Source of the DNA: Paralysiella testudinis
GTDB lineage: Bacteria > Pseudomonadota > Gammaproteobacteria > Burkholderiales > Neisseriaceae
Assembly (NCBI RefSeq): GCF_016894345.1
Contig: NZ_CP069798.1
Coordinates: 1,943,385 to 2,007,384 of the forward strand
Direction: 5' to 3'
DNA: 64,000 nt
In this document: positions 42,394 through 50,873 of the stretch, piece after piece
Layout: every line of letters starts with the position of its first letter
Numbering within the stretch: the stretch's first letter is position 1
Made by a program: the position numbers and the translations under genes
The notes under the pieces: model-generated
Databases searched by the model: none
Told to the model about the DNA's origin: nothing
Seen by the model: the letters and a program-made list of their open reading frames with translations, nothing else

Positions 42394-43892
42394 GTGATTT
42401 GGTACAGCAAACCGAAGACCGCACCCCAATGGCACTGCTGCCGTATCAGCAGGCATGGTGTGCGGATCAGTCGCCGGTAAAGCTGTGCGAAAAGTCGCGC
42501 CGTATCGGCTTAAGCTGGGGCGAAGCCGCCGACACCGCCTTACTGGCCGCATCCAGCAGCGGCATGGATGCCTGGTATATCGGCTACAACAAAGACATGG
42601 CGCTGGAATTTATCCGCGACTGCGCCAACTGGGCGAAGTTTTACAACCTCGCTGCGGGTGAAATCACCGAAACAGAGGAAGTGTTTGTTGAGGGCGATGA
42701 CAAACAGGCCATTTTGGCCTTTGTTATCCGTTTTGCTTCCGGCTGGCGCGTCACCGCACTGTCCAGCCGCCCGTCCAACCTGCGCGGCAAACAAGGCCGC
42801 GTCATTATTGACGAAGCCGCCTTCCACGACCAACTTGGCGAATTACTTAAAGCAGCAATGGCACTGCTGATGTGGGGTGGCCAAGTGCACATCATCAGCA
42901 CCCACGATAGCGTGGACAACCCGTTTAATGAGCTGATTACCGATGTGCGCGCCGGTAAAAAGCCTTACTCCATCCACCGCATCCCATTTGATGAAGCGGT
43001 GGAACAAGGCCTGTACCGCCGCATTTGCTTGCGCTTGGGGCGCGAGTGGGCGCCCGAAGGTGAGGCAGTATGGTGTAAAGAAATCCGTGATTTCTACGGC
43101 GAAGACGCCAGTGAAGAGCTGGACTGCATCCCCAAAAACGGCGGCGGGCGTTGGCTGAATCGGGCGCTGATTGAAAGCCGGATGAGCCCCTATACACCCG
43201 TTATTCGCTACGACCAAACCGATGTCTTCGGTTTGCTGCCCGAGCCGCGCCGTGCGGCTGAAGTAGCCGATTGGATTGCCGATGTATTGCAGCCGCTGCT
43301 TGACGGCCTCGACCCAGCACGCACCAGCTTTGTCGGCGAAGACTTTGCCCGCAGTGGCGACCGCACCGTGCTGGTGCCGCTATTGCAGCAAAAAAAACTG
43401 CAACTCAAACCGCCGTTTGTATTGGAGCTGGGCAATATGCCGTTTGCCCAGCAAGAGCAAATCATGAAGCACCTACTGCACGGCCTGCCCAATCTGCGTG
43501 GTGCAGCGTTGGACGCCCGCGGCAACGGCCAAGCACTGGCCGAAGCCATGCAGGACGCATTCGGGGTGAGCGTAGTAGAAGCCGTGATGCTGTCTGAAAA
43601 CTGGTACCGCATCCACACCGCGCCATTTAAAGCAGCGCTGGAAGACGGCACGCTGGACGGCCTGCCCAAAGATGAAGACATCTTGAACGACCTGCGCACA
43701 TTTGAATTAATCAACGGCGTGCCGCGCATCCCCGCCACCCGCACAAAAGGCCAAGACGGGCGCAAACGTCACGGCGATGCCGGGATCGCCTTTGTGCTGG
43801 CGCACTATGCCAGCCGCGAATTGAATATAGGCCCGATTAAAGTCAGCAGCCGCCCCACACGTCGCCGCAGCAGATTAACCAGAGGATACTAA
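42390..43892 (+). CDS. Terminase large subunit (Mu gp28-like)
   Basis: 500 residues. ATPase motor plus nuclease. The adenine/phosphate-binding part is CEKSRRIGLSWGEAADTA, Walker B is GRVIIDEAAFHD, and the coupling motif is HIISTHDS. RNase H-like nuclease acidic residues appear in FVGEDFARSGDRTV and LDARGNGQALAE. Full length with no frameshift. Confidence 0.93.
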   Translation: MSDLVQQTEDRTPMALLPYQQAWCADQSPVKLCEKSRRIGLSWGEAADTALLAASSSGMDAWYIGYNKDMALEFIRDCANWAKFYNLAAGEITETEEVFVEGDDKQAILAFVIRFASGWRVTALSSRPSNLRGKQGRVIIDEAAFHDQLGELLKAAMALLMWGGQVHIISTHDSVDNPFNELITDVRAGKKPYSIHRIPFDEAVEQGLYRRICLRLGREWAPEGEAVWCKEIRDFYGEDASEELDCIPKNGGGRWLNRALIESRMSPYTPVIRYDQTDVFGLLPEPRRAAEVADWIADVLQPLLDGLDPARTSFVGEDFARSGDRTVLVPLLQQKKLQLKPPFVLELGNMPFAQQEQIMKHLLHGLPNLRGAALDARGNGQALAEAMQDAFGVSVVEAVMLSENWYRIHTAPFKAALEDGTLDGLPKDEDILNDLRTFELINGVPRIPATRTKGQDGRKRHGDAGIAFVLAHYASRELNIGPIKVSSRPTRRRSRLTRGY

Positions 43893-43893
43893 A

Positions 43894-45393
43894 GTGGCCA
43901 AGCCCCATTTCAAACTTAAAACCATCGCCGGGCAAGTCAGCATCACCCCCGCCGATTTATCCGCCCATATTGCCGTGGCACGCCAGTTTTGGGGCGTGGG
44001 CGGCTTTGGCGGCCTGCTGCCCAATCCCGATGCCGTGCTTAAGAAGCTAGGCCGCGACATCAGCGTATACCGCGATTTATTGAGCGACCCGATTGTGGCC
44101 GGCCATGTGCGCCGGCGTAAATCCGCCGTCACCAGCATGGCGTGGCGTTTAGACGATGCCGACACCCCGCCTGCCGTGGCCGCCGCGTTGGCAGATTTTT
44201 TTGCTGGGGTGGATATCTACCGCCTGATTAACCAGATATTGGACGCCACCCTATATGGCTACCAGCCGCTGGAATTGGTATGGCAGCGCGGCAGCCTGTG
44301 GCTGCCTGACGTGATTGCCAAGCCGCCGCAGTGGTTTCAATTCAATGCAGAGGGCGAATTGTGCTTTACCGGCGATGGCCGCATGGATGCCGAGCCGGTG
44401 TTGCCGTACAAATTCTTGTGCCCCACCCACAATGCCAGCTATACCAACCCCTACGGCATGGGCGATTTGGCCACCGTATACTGGCCTACCGTATTCAAAC
44501 GCGGCGGCCTTAAATTCTGGGCAGAATTCGCGGAAAAATTCGGTGCGCCGTGGATTATCGCCCAAGAGCCGCGCAGCAACACCGATGCCGACACCAACCG
44601 CCTATTAGATGCATTAGAGCAGCTGATTGGTAATGCCGTGGCCACCATTCCCAACGATTCCAGCGTTGAAATCAAAGAAGCCGCAGGCAAACAGGGCAGT
44701 GCCGATGTGTACGACCGCTTTATCCGCTATTGCCGTAGCGAAATCGCCATTGCCCTGCTCGGGCAAGACCAAACCACCGAAAAAGACACCAACCACGCCA
44801 GCGCCAAGGCCGGGCTGGAAGTTACCGACGACATCCGCGACAACGATTGTCGTATCGTTGAAGGCTGCCTGAACCAGCTTATTGAATGGATTTGCACCCT
44901 TAATTTTGGTGAAAACGTGGCACGCCCGGCCTTTGTGCTCTACAGCGAAGAAGTGGGCGACAAAACCTTGGCCGAGCGCGACCAAATTTTAAGCCAATGC
45001 GGCGTGCAGCTATCCAAAAGCTACTGGCAGCGGGCCTATAACTTGGATGACGACGACATCGTGCAAGTGGGTGCGGCGGCAAAAGCGACGACGTCGTCAC
45101 ATTTGGCCAGCTTTGCCGAGCCGATTACCGCAGCCGATGCGGGCATCGTGGTGGATAACACCGTCGCCGAGATACTGGCTTCAGGCAGCCTGAACGCACA
45201 AGGCCAGGCACTCACCCGGTCCTTAATCAACGCCCTGCAAAGCGGCGGTGCCGATACCGACACCGTGCTCGACCGCCTGATTAACGCCTACCCCGATATG
45301 GACGACAAAGCACTACAAGATGAGCTGGCACGGCTGATATTTCTGGCCGGGCTGGTGGGGCGGGTTGAAGCCGCCGGAGAGCTGGCAACATGA
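43894..45393 (+). CDS. Portal protein (Mu gp29-like, DUF935)
   Basis: 499 residues. DNA entry and exit ring of the head. DISVYRDLLSDPIVAGHVRRRKSAVTSMAWRL, GYQPLELVWQRGSLW and AEKFGAPWIIAQEPR are DUF935 signatures. The C-terminus carries QGQALTRSLINAL. Starts 1 base after the terminase stop. Confidence 0.93.
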   Translation: MAKPHFKLKTIAGQVSITPADLSAHIAVARQFWGVGGFGGLLPNPDAVLKKLGRDISVYRDLLSDPIVAGHVRRRKSAVTSMAWRLDDADTPPAVAAALADFFAGVDIYRLINQILDATLYGYQPLELVWQRGSLWLPDVIAKPPQWFQFNAEGELCFTGDGRMDAEPVLPYKFLCPTHNASYTNPYGMGDLATVYWPTVFKRGGLKFWAEFAEKFGAPWIIAQEPRSNTDADTNRLLDALEQLIGNAVATIPNDSSVEIKEAAGKQGSADVYDRFIRYCRSEIAIALLGQDQTTEKDTNHASAKAGLEVTDDIRDNDCRIVEGCLNQLIEWICTLNFGENVARPAFVLYSEEVGDKTLAERDQILSQCGVQLSKSYWQRAYNLDDDDIVQVGAAAKATTSSHLASFAEPITAADAGIVVDNTVAEILASGSLNAQGQALTRSLINALQSGGADTDTVLDRLINAYPDMDDKALQDELARLIFLAGLVGRVEAAGELAT

Positions 45394-46295
45394 ACCCCGA
45401 AGACATCAAAGCCGTATTCGGCATGCAGCCCGAAGCCGCCGTGGCCTATTTGCAGCAGAAGGGCGTAACCGTATCTTGGGATTGGCAAGACATGCTCGAC
45501 GACGCCCACGCCACCGCCCACACCGTGGCCAAAACCGCGGGCATGGACGTGGCCGACGACATCTACCGCGCCATCAACAAAGCCTTAGCCAACGGCCAAA
45601 CCCTAGCTCAATTCCAAGCCGAGCTCACCCCCGTGCTGCAAAGCAAAGGCTGGTGGGGCAAAAAAGAGGTTGCCAACCCCGACACCGGCGAAGCCCAAAC
45701 CGTGCAGCTCGGTAGCCCGCACCGCTTAAAAACCATCTACCTCACCAACACCCAATCGGCGTATATGGCCGGGCGCTATGTTGAGATGATGGACAGCTTG
45801 GACACGCATCCGTATTGGGAATATGTAGCCGTCAACGACAACCGCACCCGCGACACCCACCGCCTGATGCACGGCAGGGTTTACGAAGCCACCGATCCCA
45901 TCTGGAACACCATGTACCCGCCGTTGGATTACCGCTGCCGCTGCCGCGTGAAGCCACTGTCCGAATCCCGCGGCCAGCGCCGCGTATTGCCCCGCGCCGA
46001 GCTGGAAACCCAAACCGTCGACATCGGTCGCAACGAATACACCGGCGAAGAGCGCCATGCCCAACGCACCGGCATCCGCGTGGGCGGCAAATTCGTTGCC
46101 CCCAGCCCCGGCTTCAACAGCAACCAAGGCCAAGCCATGCTGTCGCGCATGGCATCGGTAGCCGTAGAAAAAGCCCAAGCCGCCCACCCTGATATTGCAC
46201 GGGTGGCGTTGAAAGAAATGATGGGTAATGACAAATTTAAGAATGCACTCACCGGCGAGCAGCTGGCGTGGGTGCAGAAGCTATTGAAAGGGTAG
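45390..46295 (+). CDS. Minor head protein (Mu gp30/F, SPP1 gp7 family)
   Basis: 301 residues. DTHPYWEYVAVNDNRTRDTHRLMHGRVYEATDPIWNTMYPPLDYRCRCRV is the gpF/gp7 signature with the conserved DxRTRxxH and CRC residues. Helps start DNA ejection or head assembly. Overlaps the portal gene by 4 bases. Confidence 0.93.
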   Translation: MNPEDIKAVFGMQPEAAVAYLQQKGVTVSWDWQDMLDDAHATAHTVAKTAGMDVADDIYRAINKALANGQTLAQFQAELTPVLQSKGWWGKKEVANPDTGEAQTVQLGSPHRLKTIYLTNTQSAYMAGRYVEMMDSLDTHPYWEYVAVNDNRTRDTHRLMHGRVYEATDPIWNTMYPPLDYRCRCRVKPLSESRGQRRVLPRAELETQTVDIGRNEYTGEERHAQRTGIRVGGKFVAPSPGFNSNQGQAMLSRMASVAVEKAQAAHPDIARVALKEMMGNDKFKNALTGEQLAWVQKLLKG

Positions 46296-46297
46296 CC

Positions 46298-46807
46298 ATG
46301 TTTGAAATCAGCTTAGACGAAAAAGACCTCAAACGCGGGCTTGGCCAACTACTCAAAAACGCCACCGACAACCGCCCCATGATGCGCGGTATTGCTACAG
46401 AGCTTATTGCCCTCACCGAAGACAACTTCGAAGACGAGAGCTGGGGTGGCGACACATGGAAGAAAAGCCAACGCGCAGCCGATGAAGGCGGCAAAACCCT
46501 GCAAAGAGACGGCGGCCTTGCGGGCAACATCAGCACCAAAGTCGGCAACAGCTTCGCCCGCATCGGCAGCAACAAGCCCTATGCCGCCATCCACCACCTT
46601 GGCGGCCAAACCAAAGCCCATAAAATCCGCCCCAAAAAGAAAAAAGGGCTGGCCTTCGGCGGCATTGTGCGTAAATCCGTCAACCACCCCGGCAGCAACA
46701 TCCCCGCACGCCCCTACCTACCCATCAGAGGCGATGGCAAACTCCAGCACGGCGCCGAAGAAGCCATCCTCGACATCGCCCTCAAATCCCTAGCCAAAGG
46801 CGTATAA
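46298..46807 (+). CDS. Virion morphogenesis protein (Mu gpG-like)
   Basis: 169 residues from ATG 46298. KDLKRGLGQLLKNATDNRPMMRGIATELIALTEDNFEDESWGGDTWKKSQR and ARPYLPIRGDG are typical of gpG, a head-tail joining and fibre assembly protein. In Mu it is directly followed by the protease; here it is the last gene before the prophage end, and the protease sits 19 kb away on the other strand. Confidence 0.9.
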   Translation: MFEISLDEKDLKRGLGQLLKNATDNRPMMRGIATELIALTEDNFEDESWGGDTWKKSQRAADEGGKTLQRDGGLAGNISTKVGNSFARIGSNKPYAAIHHLGGQTKAHKIRPKKKKGLAFGGIVRKSVNHPGSNIPARPYLPIRGDGKLQHGAEEAILDIALKSLAKGV

Positions 46808-46844
46808 CAGCCACAAAAAACGGGCTAAATAGCCCGTCCGATTT

Positions 46845-46956
46845 GTTTCACCCTGTGCAACACTGTTTCAATTTCCCCATCCCACCAAATCCGGCAACAT
46901 CCCCCTTTATCCCATTTATCGCACCCACCCCTGCTTATTTATCTTAAAGGGTTTCA
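46845..46956. promoter_or_regulatory. Prophage terminus (gpG side) with transposase-binding boxes
   Basis: Read inward on the minus strand from 46956: TGAAACCCTTTAAGATAAAT, with GATAAAT boxes starting 14 and 37 bases from the end, matching the other terminus. A possible third box GATAAAG lies at about 46. The inner 27-bp repeat at 46845-46871 (GTTTCACCCTGTGC...) is in direct orientation to the one at 9535-9561. Confidence 0.8.
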
Positions 46957-46962
46957 GATTGG
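46957..46962. repeat. Target site duplication of the prophage (right copy)
   Basis: GATTGG follows the terminal CA directly, identical to 9473-9478. Joining the flanks predicts the pre-insertion site ...CTGAAAGATTGGCCACC.... Confidence 0.88.
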
Positions 46963-46985
46963 CCACCTAGCTAAAGTCATCAAAA

Positions 46986-47015
46986 ACACGCCGCATCAGC
47001 GCTGATGCGGCGTGT
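46986..47015 (-). terminator. acnB terminator, perfect 30-bp palindrome
   Basis: ACACGCCGCATCAGC is followed with no loop bases by its exact complement and then five T residues on the minus strand. It lies 25 bases beyond the acnB stop. Confidence 0.85.
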
Positions 47016-47040
47016 TGCGGTTTATGGCTTAATCAGCTGA

Positions 47041-49626
47041 TTAAGCATCCACTTTTTCCGCTACTTTTTGGTAGTTTTCCAGCTCGTTGAAGTTCATGTA
47101 GCGGTAAACTTCGGCACCTTGCTGGTTAATAATACCGATATTGGCCTGATACTCTTCAATGCTGGGAATGTGACCCAGTTTGGAAGCAATAGCCGCCAGC
47201 TCTGCCGAGCTTAGGTAAACATTGCTGTTTTTGCCCAAGCGGTTGGGGAAGTTGCGGGTAGAAGTGGATACCACGGTGGCGCCTTCGCGCACTTGTGCTT
47301 GGTTGCCCATGCACAAAGAGCAGCCGGGCATTTCCATGCGCGCACCGGCGCGACCCAGAATGCCGTAGTAACCTTCGTCACTCAATTGCTCGGCGTCCAT
47401 TTTGGTGGGCGGCGCCACCCACAGGCGTACCGGAATATCTGACTTGCCTTCCAGCAATTTGCCGGCAGCGCGGAAGTGGCCGATGTTGGTCATGCACGAA
47501 CCGATAAAGACTTCGTCGATTTTGGTGCCAGCCACTTCATTCAAGAATTTCACATCGTCCGGATCGTTGGGGCAAGCCAGAATTGGCTCTTTGATGTCGT
47601 CCATATTGATGTCGATTACAGCGGCGTATTCGGCATCGGCATCGCCTTCGAGCAGATTCGGTGCGGCCAGCCATTGCTCCATTTTCTCGATGCGGCGGCG
47701 CAAGGTGCGGGCGTCTTCGTAGCCGTCGGCAATCATGTTTTTCATCAACACGATATTGGATTTCAGGTATTCCTCAATCGGCTCTTTATTGAGCTTCACG
47801 GTACAACCGGCGGCAGAGCGCTCGGCCGAAGCATCGCTCAATTCAAACGCTTGCTCTACTTTCAAGTCCGGCAGGCCTTCGATTTCCAGAATACGGCCAG
47901 AGAAGATGTTTTTCTTACCGGCTTTGGCCACGGTGAGCAAACCGGCTTTGATGGCATACAAGGGAATGGCGTTAACCAAATCGCGCAGAGTGATGCCCGG
48001 CTGCAATTTGCCGGAGAAGCGCACCAGCACCGATTCGGGCATATCCAGCGGCATCACGCCGGTGGCAGCGGCAAACGCCACCAAGCCGGAGCCCGCCGGG
48101 AAAGAAATACCGATGGGGAAACGGGTATGCGAATCGCCGCCGGTGCCCACGGTGTCGGGCAGCAACAGGCGGTTGAGCCACGAGTGGATTACGCCGTCGC
48201 CCGGGCGCAGTGATACGCCGGAGCGGGAAGAAATAAATTCAGGCAGCTCTTTATGGGTGCGCACGTCTACCGGTTTCGGGTAGGCAGCGGTGTGGCAAAA
48301 CGATTGCATCACCAAGTCGGCAGAGAAGCCCAAGCAGGCCAAGTCTTTCAGCTCGTCACGCGTCATCGGGCCGGTGGTGTCTTGCGAGCCCACGGTGGTC
48401 ATTTTCGGCTCGCAATAAGTGCCGGGGCGCACGCCCTCGCCTTCAGGCAGCCCGCAAGCACGGCCAACCATTTTTTGCGCCAGCGAGAAACCGGCTTTGC
48501 TGGCCGCTGGGTCTTTGGGCAGGCGGAATTCGGTGGAAGCGGGCAAGCCCAGTGTTTCGCGTGCTTTGGCGGTGAGGCCGCGACCGATAATCAGATTGAT
48601 ACGGCCACCGGCTTGCACTTCGTCCAGCAGCACTTGTGATTTCAGCTCAAACTCGGCCACGGTGTTGCCGTTTTTAACAATTTTGCCTTCATAGGGGAAA
48701 ATATCCACCACATCGCCCATATCCAAGGCAGACACGTCTACTTCAATCGGCAAGGCGCCGGAATCTTCTTGGGTGTTGAAGAAGATGGGGGCGATTTTGC
48801 CGCCCAGACACACGCCGCCAAAGCGTTTGTTGGGCACAAAGGGAATGTCTTCACCGGTGTGCCAAATCACCGAGTTGGTGGCCGATTTGCGTGAAGAGCC
48901 AGTGCCCACCACATCGCCTACATAAGCCACCAGGTTGCCTTTGGCTTTGAGCTCTTGCAGTAATTTAATCGGGCCGATTTCGCCGGGCACATCGGGGGTG
49001 ATGCCTTCGCGGGCATTTTTGAGCATGGCCAGTGCGTGCAGCGGAATGTCGGGGCGGCTCCAAGCATCGGGGGCGGGTGAGAGGTCGTCGGTATTGGTTT
49101 CGCCGGTCACTTTAAACACGGTAACGGTGATTTTATCGGCCACTTTGGGCTTGCTGGTAAACCATTCGGCCTCGGCCCACGATTCAATCACGGCTTTGGC
49201 GTGCGGGTTGCCCGCTTTCATTTTTTCTTCTACATCGTGAAAGGCATCAAACATCAGCAAGGTGTGTTTCAGGCCTTCGGCGGCGATGGGTGCCAGCTTT
49301 TCGTTGTCGAGCAATTCAATCAGCGGATGGATGTTGTAGCCGCCCAGCATGGTGCCCAATAGTTTGGTGGCCAATTCGGGCGACACCAAGGGGCTGGTTG
49401 CTGTGCCTTCGGCCACGGCGGCCAGGAAAGAAGCCTTCACTTTAGAGGCATCGTCTACGCCCGGCGGTACGCGGTGCGACAAGAGCTCCACCAAAAAATC
49501 GTCCTCGCCTTGCGGCGGGTTTTTCAATAATTCGACCAGTTCTTCGGTTTGTTTGGCCGTGAGCGGCAAGGCGGGAATGCCTTGGGCTTCGCGTTCGGCA
49601 GCGGCGGCACGGTAGGCTTCTAACAT
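47041..49626 (-). CDS. acnB: Aconitate hydratase B
   Basis: 861 residues from ATG 49626, with the family start [22 protein letters not shown]. Citrate/isocitrate isomerase of the TCA cycle with a 4Fe-4S cluster. The iron ligands sit in [13 protein letters not shown] and [13 protein letters not shown]. The N-terminal HEAT-like domain and swivel domain place it as AcnB rather than AcnA. The upstream in-frame extension is non-coding. Its terminator borders the prophage. Confidence 0.97.
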   Translation of the reverse strand: MLEAYRAAAAEREAQGIPALPLTAKQTEELVELLKNPPQGEDDFLVELLSHRVPPGVDDASKVKASFLAAVAEGTATSPLVSPELATKLLGTMLGGYNIHPLIELLDNEKLAPIAAEGLKHTLLMFDAFHDVEEKMKAGNPHAKAVIESWAEAEWFTSKPKVADKITVTVFKVTGETNTDDLSPAPDAWSRPDIPLHALAMLKNAREGITPDVPGEIGPIKLLQELKAKGNLVAYVGDVVGTGSSRKSATNSVIWHTGEDIPFVPNKRFGGVCLGGKIAPIFFNTQEDSGALPIEVDVSALDMGDVVDIFPYEGKIVKNGNTVAEFELKSQVLLDEVQAGGRINLIIGRGLTAKARETLGLPASTEFRLPKDPAASKAGFSLAQKMVGRACGLPEGEGVRPGTYCEPKMTTVGSQDTTGPMTRDELKDLACLGFSADLVMQSFCHTAAYPKPVDVRTHKELPEFISSRSGVSLRPGDGVIHSWLNRLLLPDTVGTGGDSHTRFPIGISFPAGSGLVAFAAATGVMPLDMPESVLVRFSGKLQPGITLRDLVNAIPLYAIKAGLLTVAKAGKKNIFSGRILEIEGLPDLKVEQAFELSDASAERSAAGCTVKLNKEPIEEYLKSNIVLMKNMIADGYEDARTLRRRIEKMEQWLAAPNLLEGDADAEYAAVIDINMDDIKEPILACPNDPDDVKFLNEVAGTKIDEVFIGSCMTNIGHFRAAGKLLEGKSDIPVRLWVAPPTKMDAEQLSDEGYYGILGRAGARMEMPGCSLCMGNQAQVREGATVVSTSTRNFPNRLGKNSNVYLSSAELAAIASKLGHIPSIEEYQANIGIINQQGAEVYRYMNFNELENYQKVAEKVDA

Positions 49627-49802
49627 CTCAAACTTCCTTTTTGTAATGGTTTCGGGGGTTCTTATTCTGATTCTGTTTGTTACCGTTTTTTGCAAACGCA
49701 CAACACGCCTAATCATAAACCAAAACGGGGCAAATAGAAACCGGCCACCGCGTTGAAAAGGCATCGCACCCGCTTGATTTTAGCGCCACAGGGTGTCAAT
49801 GT

Positions 49803-49846
49803 TTTTCAGGCAGCCTAAGTATTGATTTACCTAGGCTGCCTGAAAA
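49803..49846. terminator. Inverted uptake-sequence pair between M48 protease and acnB
   Basis: TTTTCAGGCAGCCTA pairs with TAGGCTGCCTGAAAA around 14 bases. Probably terminates the M48 protease transcript. Confidence 0.75.
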
Positions 49847-49859
49847 TAAGCACCCGTGT

Positions 49860-50687
49860 TTAACGTTTGCGGCTTTGTTCGTAAATCGGCATTACGCTGG
49901 GCAATTGTTTGCGGATATCGTCGATGCGTGCGTTATTGCTGGGGTGGGTCGACATCAAACTGCTAAGACCATTGCCGCTATTGCCGCTGGCGGCATTCAT
50001 TTTTTCCCACACGGTGATGGCCGCATTGGGGTCGTAGCCGGCCTTGGCCATCAACACCAGCCCACCGCGGTCGGCATCACGCTCTTGGTAACGGGAAAAC
50101 GGTTTGCCGATGCCGTATTCACTCAACAGGTTTTGCGAGGTGCTCAACACATCGCTGTTGATGTTGGTTTTGCTGGCCAATACCCGGCCGCCCACATCCA
50201 AGGCCATACCGGTGAGTACTTGTTGACCCACCGCATTTTTGCTGTGCTCGTTGAGGGCGTGGGTCATTTCATGGCCGATAACGGCCGCAATTTCGGCATC
50301 ACTCAAGCGCAGTTTGTTCACCAAGCCGGTGTACATGGCCATTTTGCCGCCGGGCATGGCCCAAGCATTGAGCTCATCGCTGCGGATCACGGTGAGCTGC
50401 CAATCAAACGGCACACCGGTTTGGTTGGCTTCGTTGGCAAAGGGTTTTAAGCGATTGAATACGGTTTGGATACGGCGGGCGGTAGCCGAAGTGGTGTCGA
50501 TGGCTTTTTTCTGACGGGCTTCTTGCACTACTTGCTGATAGCTTTCGCCCGCAGCCAAATTGAGGGTATGGGTATCGTAGCCAACCATATCGGCCACGCT
50601 CGAACAACCGGCCAATAAAGTGATGGAAACAGCCAATGTTGCCAAAGGGCGGCAGGCAGACAAAGCAAAACGCTGGGATTTTTGCAT
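49860..50687 (-). CDS. M48-family metalloprotease lipoprotein
   Basis: 275 residues. Lipoprotein signal with lipobox LAGC (cysteine near 28). Zinc site HEMTHALNEH (HExxH at about 140) and a third ligand in YQERDADRGG. It resembles LoiP/YcaL-type periplasmic proteases tethered to the envelope, which degrade misfolded outer-membrane proteins. Monocistronic between uptake-sequence hairpins. Confidence 0.9.
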   Translation of the reverse strand: MQKSQRFALSACRPLATLAVSITLLAGCSSVADMVGYDTHTLNLAAGESYQQVVQEARQKKAIDTTSATARRIQTVFNRLKPFANEANQTGVPFDWQLTVIRSDELNAWAMPGGKMAMYTGLVNKLRLSDAEIAAVIGHEMTHALNEHSKNAVGQQVLTGMALDVGGRVLASKTNINSDVLSTSQNLLSEYGIGKPFSRYQERDADRGGLVLMAKAGYDPNAAITVWEKMNAASGNSGNGLSSLMSTHPSNNARIDDIRKQLPSVMPIYEQSRKR

Positions 50688-50820
50688 GGGTGTGTATCCT
50701 TAAATGAAGGTTGAAAACGTTTGGCAACAAACAATTTAATGATGTTCAGCAATAGAAAATCGCGTATCAGTATAGTGGCAAGCAGGCGCAAATGGCAACG
50801 GCATGCCACCCGGCCTAATA

Positions 50821-50867
50821 CAACAAGGCTGCCTGAAACGGTTTTTTGTTTTCAGGCAGCCTTGTTG
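50821..50867. terminator. Long inverted uptake-sequence pair after the fumarase gene
   Basis: CAACAAGGCTGCCTGAAA pairs perfectly with TTTCAGGCAGCCTTGTTG around 11 bases, an 18-bp stem. It lies 7 bases past the fumarase stop. Confidence 0.8.
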
Positions 50868-50873
50868 CTGTAT

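Larger units (their letters stand above)
9479..46956. mobile_element. Mu-like transposable prophage, 37,478 bp
   Basis: Both ends begin TGAA reading inward, carry two GATAAAT boxes at identical distances (14 and 37 bases), and are flanked by GATTGG. Inside lie a DDE transposase, its ATPase partner, Mor, GemA, ner-like and repressor genes, a Mu-type head set (gp27-gp30, gpG, protease, capsid), a P2-like contractile tail and a lysis cassette. The order differs from Mu: lysis-to-gpG is on the opposite side of the repressor and inverted. Transposase genes and several others are frameshifted, so the element is probably cryptic. Confidence 0.95.

Noticed and set aside
46808..46844. CGGGC/GCCCG hairpin as a gpG terminator
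   Set aside because: The stem is short and no T tract follows on the plus strand; the A run lies on the wrong side for this gene.
47476..48213. 245-codon frame antisense to acnB
   Set aside because: Histidine/glycine-rich translation typical of a reverse-frame shadow of a conserved gene.
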